Below are positions 1 to 9,703 of a stretch of 64,000 bases of DNA, one piece after another. The stretch lies in contig NZ_JBNPXI010000006.1 in assembly GCF_050433385.1 (NCBI RefSeq), forward strand, positions 130,641-194,640. The letters run 5' to 3'. Below the pieces are notes generated by a model that did not search any database, was not told the origin of the DNA, and worked only from the letters and a program-made list of their open reading frames with translations. Numbering within the stretch: position 1 is the stretch's first letter; each line of letters begins with the position of its first letter. Position numbers and translations under genes: made by a program. This stretch comes from Brassicibacter mesophilus. GTDB lineage: Bacteria; Bacillota; Clostridia; Tissierellales; Proteiniboraceae.

Positions 1-2774
1 CCATTTTCTTGAGGATAAACATATGGAGTAAACATTTCATCTACTGTACTTTTATATAACCCTATTTTGTTTGCTCTTTTGCTATCACAATAATTTTCTC
101 CAGGACCTCTTCCATACCACTCTACAATGTCAAAGTCACGAGGTAGCTCTAGGTTAACTCCAATTCGAGGAATTGAATCAGGCAGCTTTCCAATAGACTC
201 TCCCTCTACCTCAAGCTCTATAGTTCCATCTCCATAGATTTTGTAGTTATAACTACACTTAATACTCCAGTTAAGTGTAGGAGGTGCTATAGTTACTCCG
301 ACATTTATCTCAGCAGAGTTACTATCTATAGCTTTAAAAGCTACTTCATCTATTCTGTGCTGAAGCCTATCTAGATAATTTTTTCTCCATTCTTCAACTA
401 AATACATATCATTATCTATCGCTGCACGCCAGAAGTTAAGTTTTGGTCCCCTACTTACTATATTTACACCATTATACATTATTTCTTCGACCATTCCATT
501 AAACTTATTGAACGTTATGTTGAAGTTATATCCTTCAAGCTTAATATATTTTCTATCCTCACTGTGATTTAAAGGATATCCATAATATTTCTTATCAGTT
601 TTGATTACTTTATTTTCTATAGGAAGCTTAAACTGCTCTGAAGTTATTTCATATCCATTTTGAGCCCAAACAGTATCATGTGCTAATGTAAAATAAATGT
701 TTAACAGATATTCTTCACATGATATTAGTTCATCAGTACTATAAGGAATTAAAATATTTTTTGACATTCCAGCTTGGATATCTGGTAGTTCAACAGTGCC
801 ACTTTGAATAACCTGTCCATCTCCTATTATACTCCATGAACAGTTTAAATGGTCAAGTGTTATAAAATCATAAAGATTTTTAACGTTTATTTCTCCACCG
901 TGAAGATCAATAAACTCCACTTTAACAGGTTCTATTACCTTTTTATATTCTAATAATCCTGGCGAAGGCTTATGATTTGGATAAACAAGCCCATCTATGC
1001 AAAAGTTAGAGTTGTTAGGATAGTCGTTAAAGTCACCACCATAAGCAAAATATTCTCTTCTATTCTCATCATATTGTCTTAACCCATGATCATTCCATTC
1101 CCATACAAATCCACCTTGAAGTCTCTTATACTTATAAAACGTATCTATATACTCAGTAAGTCCTCCAGGCCCATTTCCCATAGCATGTGCAAACTCACAG
1201 ATAATATGAGGTTTATCTAGTCCTTCTTTTCGTCCATGCTCTTCCATTTTTTCAACAGACGAGTACATAGTGCTATAAACATCACTTACTTTTGCTTCAA
1301 CATCACCTTCATAGTGTACAAGTCTTGTATCATCTATCTCTTTACACACTTTTGCCATAGCTTCATGGTTACAGCCGAAACCAGATTCATTACCTAAAGA
1401 CCACATTATAATGCAAGGATGGTTTTTATCTCTGTGAACCATTCTCTCCATTCTATCTACGTAAGCCGATTCCCAATTTGAATCATTACTTATAATATTA
1501 ATATCACCTATAAGTTCAAATCCATGGCATTCTAGATCAGTTTCATCTATAACATATAAGCCGTATTTATCGCATAAGTCGTAAAATCTTGGATCATTTG
1601 GATAATGTGCAGTACGTACTGCATTTATATTGTGTTGCTTCATAAGCATTACATCTTCCTTCATCCATTGATAAGGAACTGCTCTACCTAAACCAGGATG
1701 ATAGTCATGTCTATTTACACCCTTTAGCATTATTGCTTTACCATTAACTAAGAAGTTTCCATCTTTTAATTCTATTTTTCTGAAGCCAACCTTTGATGCA
1801 ACTGAGTGAACTTCTTTGCCATTGTCATCAACAAGAGTTATTATGAGACTATATAGATATGGTTTTTCTGCCGACCACTTTTCAGGATCTGCAACTGGTA
1901 TTTCTATATCTACTATTTTGGTTTCATTCTGTCTTATATTTAATTCTGCTTCTATTTCATTAGAAACTATGCTTTTATTTATTGCATCTAATAAGTCTAT
2001 CTTTATTTTATAATTCTCAATGCTTTGTACAAGATTATTATTCCAAGTTGTTTTTAATTTTAGAATACCATTCTGATAATTTTCATCTATGTCGGTTTTT
2101 ACATGAAAATCATTTAGATGAACTAATGGACGTGAAATAATAGAAACATCTCTAAAAATGCCACTTAACCACCACATATCTTGATCCTCAATATAACTTC
2201 CATCACTCCATTGATATACCTTTACCGTAACATCATTTTTGCCATAATGTATGTAAGGAGTTATATCAAATTCTGAAGGAAGTCTACTTCCCTGACTATA
2301 TCCAACAGGCTGTCCATTAACCCATAAGTGAAATGCACTATCTACCCCTTCAAATCTAATAATAGTTTGTTTATCAAACCAATTATTAGAGATATAAAAA
2401 TCTCTTTTGTATATACCTACAGGGTTTTCTGATGGCACAAATGGCGGATTTATGGGAAAAGGATAATAAAGGTCTGTGTAATGAGGTTTATCATACCCAT
2501 TGAGCTGCCAATGAGAAGGCACTACAATTTTATCCCAATCCTCAGTATTACAATCAATATCATAGAAGTTTTCTGGAATATCATATGGATTATTTGAATA
2601 ATAAAACTTCCACATACCATTTAACAGCTGGAACCAGTTAGAGTTCCCTCTTTCTAGTGTTAAAGCTGAATTCTTACTCTGGAAATATATAAAATAACTC
2701 CTGTTAATTAGTCTATTTCTATGAAGCATATTATTATTTTCCCAGTCATTAGTAGATTTCATTTGATTTTTCAT
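1..2774 (-). CDS. lacZ: Beta-galactosidase, GH2 family (LacZ), C-terminus cut by window edge
   Basis: Hydrolyses lactose to glucose and galactose in the cytoplasm. The frame is open from the ATG at 2774 to the window edge, about 924 codons, so roughly the last 100 residues of a normal ~1,020-aa LacZ are missing from view. The acid/base motif IIMWSLGNESGFG carries Glu463 and the nucleophile motif PHIICEFAHAMGNGPGG carries Glu527, the order and spacing expected for GH2. The visible end, TPYVYPQEN, matches the start of the last beta-sandwich domain. The gene is last in the visible galactose operon, 21 bp after galE. A second in-frame ATG four codons on (2762) is an alternative start, because the AAAGGTG ribosome site abuts the first ATG. 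Confidence 0.96.
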   Translation of the reverse strand, partial: MKNQMKSTNDWENNNMLHRNRLINRSYFIYFQSKNSALTLERGNSNWFQLLNGMWKFYYSNNPYDIPENFYDIDCNTEDWDKIVVPSHWQLNGYDKPHYTDLYYPFPINPPFVPSENPVGIYKRDFYISNNWFDKQTIIRFEGVDSAFHLWVNGQPVGYSQGSRLPSEFDITPYIHYGKNDVTVKVYQWSDGSYIEDQDMWWLSGIFRDVSIISRPLVHLNDFHVKTDIDENYQNGILKLKTTWNNNLVQSIENYKIKIDLLDAINKSIVSNEIEAELNIRQNETKIVDIEIPVADPEKWSAEKPYLYSLIITLVDDNGKEVHSVASKVGFRKIELKDGNFLVNGKAIMLKGVNRHDYHPGLGRAVPYQWMKEDVMLMKQHNINAVRTAHYPNDPRFYDLCDKYGLYVIDETDLECHGFELIGDINIISNDSNWESAYVDRMERMVHRDKNHPCIIMWSLGNESGFGCNHEAMAKVCKEIDDTRLVHYEGDVEAKVSDVYSTMYSSVEKMEEHGRKEGLDKPHIICEFAHAMGNGPGGLTEYIDTFYKYKRLQGGFVWEWNDHGLRQYDENRREYFAYGGDFNDYPNNSNFCIDGLVYPNHKPSPGLLEYKKVIEPVKVEFIDLHGGEINVKNLYDFITLDHLNCSWSIIGDGQVIQSGTVELPDIQAGMSKNILIPYSTDELISCEEYLLNIYFTLAHDTVWAQNGYEITSEQFKLPIENKVIKTDKKYYGYPLNHSEDRKYIKLEGYNFNITFNKFNGMVEEIMYNGVNIVSRGPKLNFWRAAIDNDMYLVEEWRKNYLDRLQHRIDEVAFKAIDSNSAEINVGVTIAPPTLNWSIKCSYNYKIYGDGTIELEVEGESIGKLPDSIPRIGVNLELPRDFDIVEWYGRGPGENYCDSKRANKIGLYKSTVDEMFTPYVYPQEN

Positions 2775-2795
2775 CACCTTTACCGCCCCCTATGC

Positions 2796-3782
2796 TTATT
2801 TTCTAAAACCATTTGGATTGTTTTTATGCCAGTTCCAAGCTGTCTGAATGATTGCTCCAAGATTATCATATTTTGGTGTCCATCCTAGCTCAGCTTTAAT
2901 TTTATCCGACGAAGCTATAAGTACAGCAGGATCTCCTACTCTTCTTTGAGCCATCTCTGTAGGTATGCTGTGCCCAGTAATCATCCTAACCGTATCAATT
3001 ACTTCCTTAACTGTAATTCCACTTCCGCTGCCTAGATTATATAAAGAACTATCTCCACCATTTCTCATTTTCTCAAATGCTAATATATGAGCCTGCGCAA
3101 GGTCAGAAACATGAATATAATCTCTAACACACGTTCCATCCTTTGTGTCGTAATCATCTCCGTATATTAGTATCTTTTCTTTTTTGCCTAAAGCTACTTG
3201 AAATATTATAGGTATCAGGTGTGTTTCTGGAATATGATCTTCTCCAATTTTCCCGCTTTCATCTGCACCTGCTGCATTAAAATATCTAAGTGCTGTGTAT
3301 CTAATCCCATAGCCTTTATTAAACCACTTCATCATCTTTTCCATACTCAGCTTTGTCTCACCATATGTATTGGTCGGTTCTGTTTTATCACTTTCCAGTA
3401 TTGGTATGTTTTCAGGTTCTCCATATGTAGCTGCTGTAGATGAAAATACTATTTTATCAACTCTCTTTTCCTTCATTTTGTCTAAAAGCATAAGAGTACC
3501 ATACACATTATTATGATAGTATTTGAATGGGTCATTCATACTTTCACCTACTAAGGAATCAGCAGCAAAATGTATAACACCCTCAATATCATTTTCTTTG
3601 AACACCTTATCTAAAAACTCTCCATCCCTTATATCTCCAACATAAAGCTTACCACCTAGTACTGAATCCTTATGTCCTTTGTAAAGACTATCGACTACTA
3701 TAACTTCTTCGCCCTTATTTAAAAGCTCAAGTACAGTGTGAGAACCTATATAACCTGCTCCTCCAGTAACTAAAATAGACAT
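2796..3782 (-). CDS. galE: UDP-glucose 4-epimerase
   Basis: Interconverts UDP-galactose and UDP-glucose, the last step of the Leloir pathway. The 328-aa protein has the usual GalE length. It opens with the NAD-binding Rossmann motif VTGGAGYIGSH (residues 5-15) and carries the extended-SDR catalytic pair Tyr140-x3-Lys144 with Ser/Thr at 114-116. The ATG at 3782 follows a strong AAAGGAGG site. The gene sits 1 bp downstream of galK and upstream of lacZ on the same strand, so co-transcription is likely. Nothing looks broken. Confidence 0.97.
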   Translation of the reverse strand: MSILVTGGAGYIGSHTVLELLNKGEEVIVVDSLYKGHKDSVLGGKLYVGDIRDGEFLDKVFKENDIEGVIHFAADSLVGESMNDPFKYYHNNVYGTLMLLDKMKEKRVDKIVFSSTAATYGEPENIPILESDKTEPTNTYGETKLSMEKMMKWFNKGYGIRYTALRYFNAAGADESGKIGEDHIPETHLIPIIFQVALGKKEKILIYGDDYDTKDGTCVRDYIHVSDLAQAHILAFEKMRNGGDSSLYNLGSGSGITVKEVIDTVRMITGHSIPTEMAQRRVGDPAVLIASSDKIKAELGWTPKYDNLGAIIQTAWNWHKNNPNGFRK

Positions 3783-3783
3783 T

Positions 3784-4959
3784 TTAGTCCTCCTTTATCT
3801 GTTTTACTCCATCTCCAATATTACACACATAAAAATCAGCATCATGACCAAACTTACTCCTATACTTACTTCCAACAATCCTTTTATAATCATCAACATT
3901 TGCCTTAAGCACAAGTGATACTGTACATCCACCAAAACCAGCTCCAGTCATTCTAGACCCCATTACTCCATCAACGCCTAGTGCCGTATCCACTAGTAAA
4001 TCTAGTTCTCTACATGATACTTGATAAAGTTCTCTTAGGGATTCATGTGATTCAGTCATCAGCCCTCCTAGCTTATCAATGTCATGGCTTTTCAATGCTT
4101 GAACTGATTTTAACACTCTTTCATTTTCATTTATTACATGAAATGCTCTATTTCTTGCTACATCATCTTTTATTAAATAGCTATAGCTATCAAAATCTTC
4201 TTTACTTAGTTCACTAAGATTACTGATATCACAAAACTGTGTTTTCATGTATTTTACAGCAATCTCACATTGCTGTCTTCTTGTGTTATACTCAGAATCT
4301 ACAAGTTCTCTTTTCTTATTGGAATTGCTAATCACTATCCTATAATCTCCAATATCAAATGGAACCAGTTCATAATCTAAAGTATTACAATTGATCAGTA
4401 ATGCATGGTTTTTCTTCCCGAGAGATACAACAAACTGATCCATTATGCCAACATTCACCCCAATAAATCGGTTTTCGGATTCTTGTGCAATTCTTGCTAT
4501 TTCTACTCTATCAACATCATAGCCTTCATATGTCAGAAGCCCAAAGGCTGTAACTAGCTGTATCGAAGCGGATGATGATAACCCTGCTCCATTTGGTATA
4601 TTGCCGCAATATAGTATGTCGTAACCGTTAAGCTCATATCCTCTTTTAGCAAGATGATAGATAATACCTTTTGGATAGTTTGTCCATCCATGACCTGTAT
4701 CATATTCAATATTATCTAAAGAAACTGATCGTTTAAAAGAGAAGTTATTAGATGAAAAATTAATGATTCTATCGTTTCTTCTTCTGATGACCATATAAGT
4801 CCCAAAATCTAAAGCAGCAGGGAAAACAAAACCTCCATTGTAATCAGTATGCTCACCGATAATATTAACTCTGCCTGGTGCAAAATAAACCTGCATGCTT
4901 TCCTTACTTTTGCCATAAAGCTGTTCAAAGTCATCTAATAAATAATCTAAGTTTTCCAT
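3784..4959 (-). CDS. galK: Galactokinase
   Basis: Phosphorylates galactose to galactose-1-phosphate with ATP. The GHMP-kinase motifs are all present: substrate-binding PGRVNIIGEHTDYNGG (residues about 28-43), the ATP loop GAGLSSSAS, and the C-terminal GAGFGGCT. I chose the ATG at 4959 (391 aa) because AAGGTG lies six bases upstream. An in-frame GTG at 4968 would add three residues and overlap the galT stop as GTGA. Either way galT and galK are translationally coupled, in the galT-galK-galE order of this operon. Confidence 0.96.
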   Translation of the reverse strand: MENLDYLLDDFEQLYGKSKESMQVYFAPGRVNIIGEHTDYNGGFVFPAALDFGTYMVIRRRNDRIINFSSNNFSFKRSVSLDNIEYDTGHGWTNYPKGIIYHLAKRGYELNGYDILYCGNIPNGAGLSSSASIQLVTAFGLLTYEGYDVDRVEIARIAQESENRFIGVNVGIMDQFVVSLGKKNHALLINCNTLDYELVPFDIGDYRIVISNSNKKRELVDSEYNTRRQQCEIAVKYMKTQFCDISNLSELSKEDFDSYSYLIKDDVARNRAFHVINENERVLKSVQALKSHDIDKLGGLMTESHESLRELYQVSCRELDLLVDTALGVDGVMGSRMTGAGFGGCTVSLVLKANVDDYKRIVGSKYRSKFGHDADFYVCNIGDGVKQIKED

Positions 4960-4964
4960 ACTAA

Positions 4965-5936
4965 TCACCTTCTCTCTAAGAATCTTCTATAGGCTTCTTT
5001 TAATTCTTTTGCTGTTTCTTCTACAGCTTTTGTATTGCATGGAGCCCATGCTCCTGTTTCTGATGAAGCGTTATATTTCACTTTATCTTTTGATCTCATT
5101 GGAGGATAAAATTCTATATGAAAATGATAATAATCATCTACACTCTCACTATTTACTGGCGCTTGATGTATCGCCATCATATATGGGAATTTATAATCAA
5201 ATAATGAATCAAGTGTGCCAGTAGTGTCTTTCAGTATTTTTGCAAGGCTGTTTTTCTCTCTTGAATTTAGCTGAGCTATGCTGCTTTTATGATTTTTGCT
5301 GACAATAAATACTCCATAAGGATAGTCAGTAAAAAACGGAATATATGTAATGAAATCTTCATTCTGTATTATTACTCTTTCTTTGAATTTGATTTCTTCA
5401 TCATTCATTTTACAGATTAAGCATTCATTGTTAGTTTGGAAATATCTTTTGCAGTTATCAAGCTCTGTTCTTATTTTCAACGGTATATATGGATAAGTAT
5501 ATATTTGCCCATGAGGATGCGGCATTGTTACACCTACAAGCTCTCCTCTGTTTTCAAAAATAAATATATACTTATGTTTAAAATCTTTTGACAGTTCTAC
5601 TGTCCTTTCAATCCACAAATCAACAAGCTTTTCTATATGCTCTACACTAAGCTCAGGTAATGTAATAGTATGTTCGGAAGAATAAAGTATGACCTCGCAT
5701 TTGCCATATGCTTGTTTTGTCTGATAAAGCTCTGAACCTACGTTATCTGGCTGTGGAGGTTTCTGTGACAACGCTGGAAAGTCGTTATCATACTTTAATA
5801 CTTCATATTCATCTGGTACTTTGCCAGAGCCTGGACAAAATGGACACCAGTCTTTAGGCATATCAGGCCTATTTTGTCTATGAGATGCAACCATAGTCCA
5901 ATCATCTAAAAGTGGGTTATATCTCAGTTCAGCCAT
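4965..5936 (-). CDS. galT: Galactose-1-phosphate uridylyltransferase (HIT-superfamily type)
   Basis: Transfers UMP from UDP-glucose to galactose-1-phosphate. This is the histidine-triad family I enzyme (about 323 aa): the nucleophile motif is HPHGQ at about residues 140-144. Two Cys-x2-Cys pairs, WCPFC near residue 31 and CLIC near the middle, fit zinc sites. The ATG at 5936 lies eight bases after AGGAG; an in-frame GTG at 5945 gives a three-residue longer form. It is the first enzyme gene after the ROK regulator in the operon. Many Bacillota carry the unrelated GalT family II instead, so the type is informative. Confidence 0.95.
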   Translation of the reverse strand: MAELRYNPLLDDWTMVASHRQNRPDMPKDWCPFCPGSGKVPDEYEVLKYDNDFPALSQKPPQPDNVGSELYQTKQAYGKCEVILYSSEHTITLPELSVEHIEKLVDLWIERTVELSKDFKHKYIFIFENRGELVGVTMPHPHGQIYTYPYIPLKIRTELDNCKRYFQTNNECLICKMNDEEIKFKERVIIQNEDFITYIPFFTDYPYGVFIVSKNHKSSIAQLNSREKNSLAKILKDTTGTLDSLFDYKFPYMMAIHQAPVNSESVDDYYHFHIEFYPPMRSKDKVKYNASSETGAWAPCNTKAVEETAKELKEAYRRFLERR

Positions 5937-5947
5937 ATTTATCACTC

Positions 5948-7177
5948 CTAACTTTTTAAGTTTGGTTTTGGACTCTTAAATAGTTCTCTTAATACTAATG
6001 TAGCTGCTCCAATTAAACCACAGTTCTCACCAAGTCCTGTCGGTCCTATGAAAGTATTTCTCGCATTATGTGACATTGCTTTATGAAGTACAGTTTCTTT
6101 TATTGGATCAAACAAAAATTTTCCTGCATTTGATACTCCACCGCCAATTAGTATCATCTCAGGATTTAATAAATTTACAATTACAGCTACACCTAATCCA
6201 ATATACTTTCCTGTTTCATTCAGTACTTCTACAGCTAGCTTATCTCCCTCTAGTGCTGCATGATAAATTACAGCACCGTCGATTTCATCTAGCTTACCAT
6301 TAACAAAATCAACAGCGATAGATTTCTCCCCATATTTAATTTTTTCAATAAACCTATCTACTATGGCTATCCCAGAAGCCGCAACCTCTAAGCAGCCGTA
6401 GTTACCACAGTTGCATTTAGGTCCTCTATTCATTACGTTTATATGACCTATCTCACCAGCACCAAAGCTTGAACCTCTGTAAAGTTCTCCATTCAGAAAC
6501 ATTCCTGCTCCTATTCCAGTTCCAATATTTAAGCATACGAAGTTAGATGCTTGCTTTGCACTTCCAAACCATTTTTCTGCTAATGCCATAACTCTTACAT
6601 CATTGTCAACAATTACTGGTACAGAAAACTCTCCTTCAAAGTATTCTTTGAAGTCTATGTCATGCCAATTAAATGCTGGAGCATAAATTGATATGCCTTT
6701 ATCATGATTTACCAGTCCATGTATTCCCATCCCAATACCAATAATTCTTTCAATATCTTCTTCATTTTCTGGCATAGCACTAAGTATAGATTCTTTAATA
6801 GTTTTTAGTACATCAGCATACGAACTATTTGTATTAAATGGATTTACAACTTTTTTAACTATTTCTCCTTCTATATCAATTAGAGCAGTGGAAACTTTTG
6901 TTGTTCCCATATCTACTCCTATAACATAAAATGCTTTAGGATTAAGCTCCAAAAGAACAGGTTTTCTTCCTCCACTTGACTCCCCTATACCTATTTCTCT
7001 AATAATATTCATGTCGATTAAATTTCCAACATTATTTGAAACAGTTGCTCTATTTAGCCCAGTTATTTTGGATATGTCTGCTCTGGATATAGGTTCATTA
7101 TTTCTAATTATTTGTAATATAGTTGATGTGTTAATTTGCTTTATTAAGCTTTTGTGCGCAATTTTAATTTTACCCAT
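5948..7177 (-). CDS. ROK-family transcriptional regulator (NagC/XylR type)
   Basis: This is a sugar-responsive repressor of about 409 aa. An N-terminal winged helix-turn-helix (ISRADISKITGLNRATVSNNV) is followed by a ROK sugar-kinase-like domain with the phosphate motif VDMGTTK and the ROK zinc signature GHINVMNRGPKCNCGNYGCLE. It leads the galT-galK-galE-lacZ operon with an 11-bp gap to galT, so it probably controls this operon and itself. A perfect inverted repeat upstream (7213-7228) is a candidate operator. The ATG at 7177 is preferred over an upstream TTG at 7186. XylR-type ROK proteins act as repressors relieved by sugar, but the inducer here is inferred only from context. Confidence 0.9.
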   Translation of the reverse strand: MGKIKIAHKSLIKQINTSTILQIIRNNEPISRADISKITGLNRATVSNNVGNLIDMNIIREIGIGESSGGRKPVLLELNPKAFYVIGVDMGTTKVSTALIDIEGEIVKKVVNPFNTNSSYADVLKTIKESILSAMPENEEDIERIIGIGMGIHGLVNHDKGISIYAPAFNWHDIDFKEYFEGEFSVPVIVDNDVRVMALAEKWFGSAKQASNFVCLNIGTGIGAGMFLNGELYRGSSFGAGEIGHINVMNRGPKCNCGNYGCLEVAASGIAIVDRFIEKIKYGEKSIAVDFVNGKLDEIDGAVIYHAALEGDKLAVEVLNETGKYIGLGVAVIVNLLNPEMILIGGGVSNAGKFLFDPIKETVLHKAMSHNARNTFIGPTGLGENCGLIGAATLVLRELFKSPKPNLKS

Positions 7178-7186
7178 GTCTATCAA

Positions 7187-7569
7187 CCTACTTTGTTTTA
7201 TGATTAAACTAAGTATGTATTTACATACCTATACATACATTTTTAGCTTATCATCCTCATATATTCTGTGTCAACCTAAATATCTAATATTCTGGGTATG
7301 ATTAATTATCCTGACTGTTCGTGCAATATTATCTTAAGCATTTCAGCTATTATCGACTTAGTTTATATATTATACAAAGTATTAGTAATGTATCTTATGT
7401 GCAAACATGTAATATATTTTTATATATACTAATAGAATGAATTAAGACAACTTCCTAAATATATTTTATATTTTTTTGCTTTAAAGCAGGAAAGTTGTAA
7501 AGCAACGTAGAATTATATATTAAATTTTTATTAATTTTTTGTAATACTTATTTAAAAAGGAGGAATATA
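7187..7569. other. Divergent intergenic region between the galactose operon and livJ
   Basis: This 383-bp AT-rich stretch separates the ROK gene (minus) from livJ (plus) and must hold both promoters. I see no convincing ORF. Apart from the palindrome at 7213-7228, it contains an imperfect inverted repeat, ACAACTTCCT (7447-7456) against AGGAAAGTTGT (7488-7498), enclosing a second small palindrome around TGCTTTAAAGCA. That could fold in a livJ leader. There is no T-box motif and no U-tract after the hairpin. Confidence 0.5.
7213..7228. promoter_or_regulatory. Perfect inverted repeat, candidate ROK operator
   Basis: GTATGTA-TT-TACATAC is a perfect 7+2+7 palindrome about 35 bp upstream of the ROK gene start. 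A further ATACATAC half-site lies just beyond it (7231-7238). Its size and position suit autoregulation by the ROK protein. This is inference from symmetry and location only. Confidence 0.5.
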
Positions 7570-8730
7570 ATGAAACGTTCAGTAGCTATTTTTTTGGTTA
7601 TGTGTTTGGTAATATCAATGGTCGCGGGTTGTTCAGCAAAAAACACATCAAATCAAGCTGAAAATGGGGATGTAATAAAAATAGGTGTATTTGAACCAAT
7701 GACTGGTGCTTCAGCAGCTGGTGGAGAAATGACTGTAGAAGGCATTAAGTTAGCTAACGAAATGTTTTCAGAGGCTCTTGGAAAAAAAGTTGAAATCATA
7801 GTATTAGATAACAAATCTGATAAGGTAGAGGCAGCGAATGCAGTAGCAAGACTAATAGAAAAGGATAAAGTGAATGCGATAATAGGAAGTTACGGAAGCT
7901 CACTTTCTATGTCTGCCGGGGATCTAGTTAAACAAAATAAAGTCCCTGCAGTTGGATGTTCACCTACTAATCCTCTAGTTACATTAAACAATGATTTTTA
8001 TTTCCGTGTATGTTTTATAGATCCTTTCCAAGGAACTGTAATGGCTAATTATGCAGTTAAAGATCTAAAAGCTAAAAAAGCTGCTATTATCCAAGACGTT
8101 ACACAAGACTATTCTGTTGGACTAAGCAAGTTCTTCGTTGAGTCGTTTAAAAAGTTGACAAACGACGAAAATAGTATTGTTGAAATCAGTTCATACAACA
8201 CAGGTGATCAAGACTTTACTGCTCAGTTAACAAACGTTAAGAGCAAAAACCCTGATGTTATATTCGCACCTGGAAACTATGGTGAAAGTGCATTACTTAT
8301 AAAGCAAGCTAGAGAGTTAGGCATAAATATTCCAATATTAGGTGGGGATACTTGGGAAGCTCCTGAATTCTTAGATATCGGTGGAGATTCTGTTGAAGGT
8401 ATAGTATTCAGTACACACTTTACTGCTGAAGCTCCTGTAACTGATATGTCCAAAGATTTCCTAGAATCATATAAGAAAAAGTATAATAAGGATGCTAATG
8501 CGTTTGCAGCTCTTGGATTCGATGCTTATCTAGTTATACTAGATGCAATTGAAAGAGCAAACTCTGCAGCTCCTGTAGATATACAAAAAGCTCTATCAGA
8601 AACTAAAAACTTCATGGGCGCTACTGGAATAATAAATCTAGACGAGAATGGCGATGCAGTTAAGAGTGCTGTAATAAACCAAGTTAATGGTGGAAAATTT
8701 AAATATTTAACTACTGTTGAGCCTCAATAG
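7570..8730 (+). CDS. livJ: Branched-chain amino acid ABC transporter substrate-binding lipoprotein (LivJ-like)
   Basis: This is the extracytoplasmic receptor of a HAAT-family importer, 386 aa. A signal peptide ends in the lipobox VAGC (Cys21), so the mature protein is lipid-anchored. The body is a periplasmic-binding-protein type I fold of the Leu/Ile/Val-binding family, starting IKIGVFEPMTGASAAGG and containing GSYGSSLSMSAGDLV. The ATG at 7570 follows AAAAAGGAGG. It heads the livJHMGF operon and is separated from livH by a 12-bp-stem hairpin. The family also binds amides and urea, so the exact ligand is unproven. Confidence 0.93.
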   Translation: MKRSVAIFLVMCLVISMVAGCSAKNTSNQAENGDVIKIGVFEPMTGASAAGGEMTVEGIKLANEMFSEALGKKVEIIVLDNKSDKVEAANAVARLIEKDKVNAIIGSYGSSLSMSAGDLVKQNKVPAVGCSPTNPLVTLNNDFYFRVCFIDPFQGTVMANYAVKDLKAKKAAIIQDVTQDYSVGLSKFFVESFKKLTNDENSIVEISSYNTGDQDFTAQLTNVKSKNPDVIFAPGNYGESALLIKQARELGINIPILGGDTWEAPEFLDIGGDSVEGIVFSTHFTAEAPVTDMSKDFLESYKKKYNKDANAFAALGFDAYLVILDAIERANSAAPVDIQKALSETKNFMGATGIINLDENGDAVKSAVINQVNGGKFKYLTTVEPQ

Positions 8731-8742
8731 AATAAAAAGTTT

Positions 8743-8772
8743 AGAAACTTCCAGTATTTGCTGGAAGTTTCT
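8743..8772 (+). repeat. Intercistronic hairpin between livJ and livH
   Basis: AGAAACTTCCAG, a six-base loop and CTGGAAGTTTCT form a perfect 12-bp stem starting 12 bp after the livJ stop. No U-run follows, so full termination is unlikely. Such hairpins typically stabilise the upstream message or attenuate read-through, giving more binding protein than permease. The role here is inferred. Confidence 0.7.
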
Positions 8773-8806
8773 AATTACACTAATCCTAAGGTTAGGAGGT
8801 AATAAT

Positions 8807-9700
8807 ATGAGTTTTGAGCTGTTTTTTCAGCATCTGTCAAATGGAATATCATTAGGAAGCTTATATGCTCTAATTGCTATTGGCTACACAATGGTATATG
8901 GAATACTTAGACTTATAAACTTTGCTCATGGAGATATATTCATGATAGCAACATATGTAGCTTTTTATGGAATAATGATCTTTTCTCTGCCATGGCCATT
9001 GGCTTTTATTATTGCAATTTTACTTACTGCTTTAATAGGTATGGGTATAGAAAAAACTGCATATAGACCGCTAAGAAATTCTCCACGTATTTCGATTCTT
9101 ATTTCTGCTATAGGAGTTTCTTTTTTTATAGAGAATCTAGCAGTAGTTGTTTTTGGCGGAAGACCTAAGGCTTTTCCAAGACCAGAAATGTTTGATAAAG
9201 TATTAAACATAAAAGGCGTCTCTATCACAAGTCTTTCTTTCTATATTCCAGTTATTACATTAGTACTTCTTTTTGTACTAGTATATGTTATTCATTACAC
9301 TAAAACAGGAATGGCAATGAGAGCAGTATCAAAAGACTATGAGACAGCCAGGTTAATGGCTATAGATGTAAATAAAATAATTTCTCTTACATTTGGTATA
9401 GGTTCAGGTCTAGCTGCTGTAGGAGGTATAATGTGGGGACTAAAGTTTCCTCAGATTCTTCCATTAATGGGTGTTATGCCAGGACTTAAATGTTTTATAG
9501 CAGCAGTTGTAGGAGGTATAGGAAATATTAAAGGAGCAGTTTTAGGTGGCTTCATACTAGGTATAGGTGAAATAATGCTCGTAGCATTTTTCCCTTCTTT
9601 AACTGGATATAGAGATGCATTTGCTTTTGTACTGTTAATCTTTATATTACTATTAAAGCCAACCGGCTTAATGGGCCAAAAAATTGCGGAGAAGGTGTAA
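8807..9700 (+). CDS. livH: Branched-chain amino acid ABC transporter permease LivH-like
   Basis: This is one of the two membrane subunits of the importer, 297 aa and strongly hydrophobic with about eight membrane segments. It opens with the LivH hallmark LFFQHLSNGISLGSLYALIAIGYTMVYG and has the conserved loops LINFAHGD and ERTAYRPLR-like sequence. The ATG at 8807 was chosen because TAGGAGG lies eight bases upstream; the frame stays open 30 codons further back into the hairpin region, which lacks a ribosome site. It pairs with LivM, which begins 3 bp after it. Confidence 0.94.
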   Translation: MSFELFFQHLSNGISLGSLYALIAIGYTMVYGILRLINFAHGDIFMIATYVAFYGIMIFSLPWPLAFIIAILLTALIGMGIEKTAYRPLRNSPRISILISAIGVSFFIENLAVVVFGGRPKAFPRPEMFDKVLNIKGVSITSLSFYIPVITLVLLFVLVYVIHYTKTGMAMRAVSKDYETARLMAIDVNKIISLTFGIGSGLAAVGGIMWGLKFPQILPLMGVMPGLKCFIAAVVGGIGNIKGAVLGGFILGIGEIMLVAFFPSLTGYRDAFAFVLLIFILLLKPTGLMGQKIAEKV

Positions 9701-9703
9701 GTT

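Noticed and set aside
7301..7569. T-box or leucine riboswitch before livJ
   Set aside because: No AGGGTGGNACCGCG motif and no terminator-antiterminator pair.
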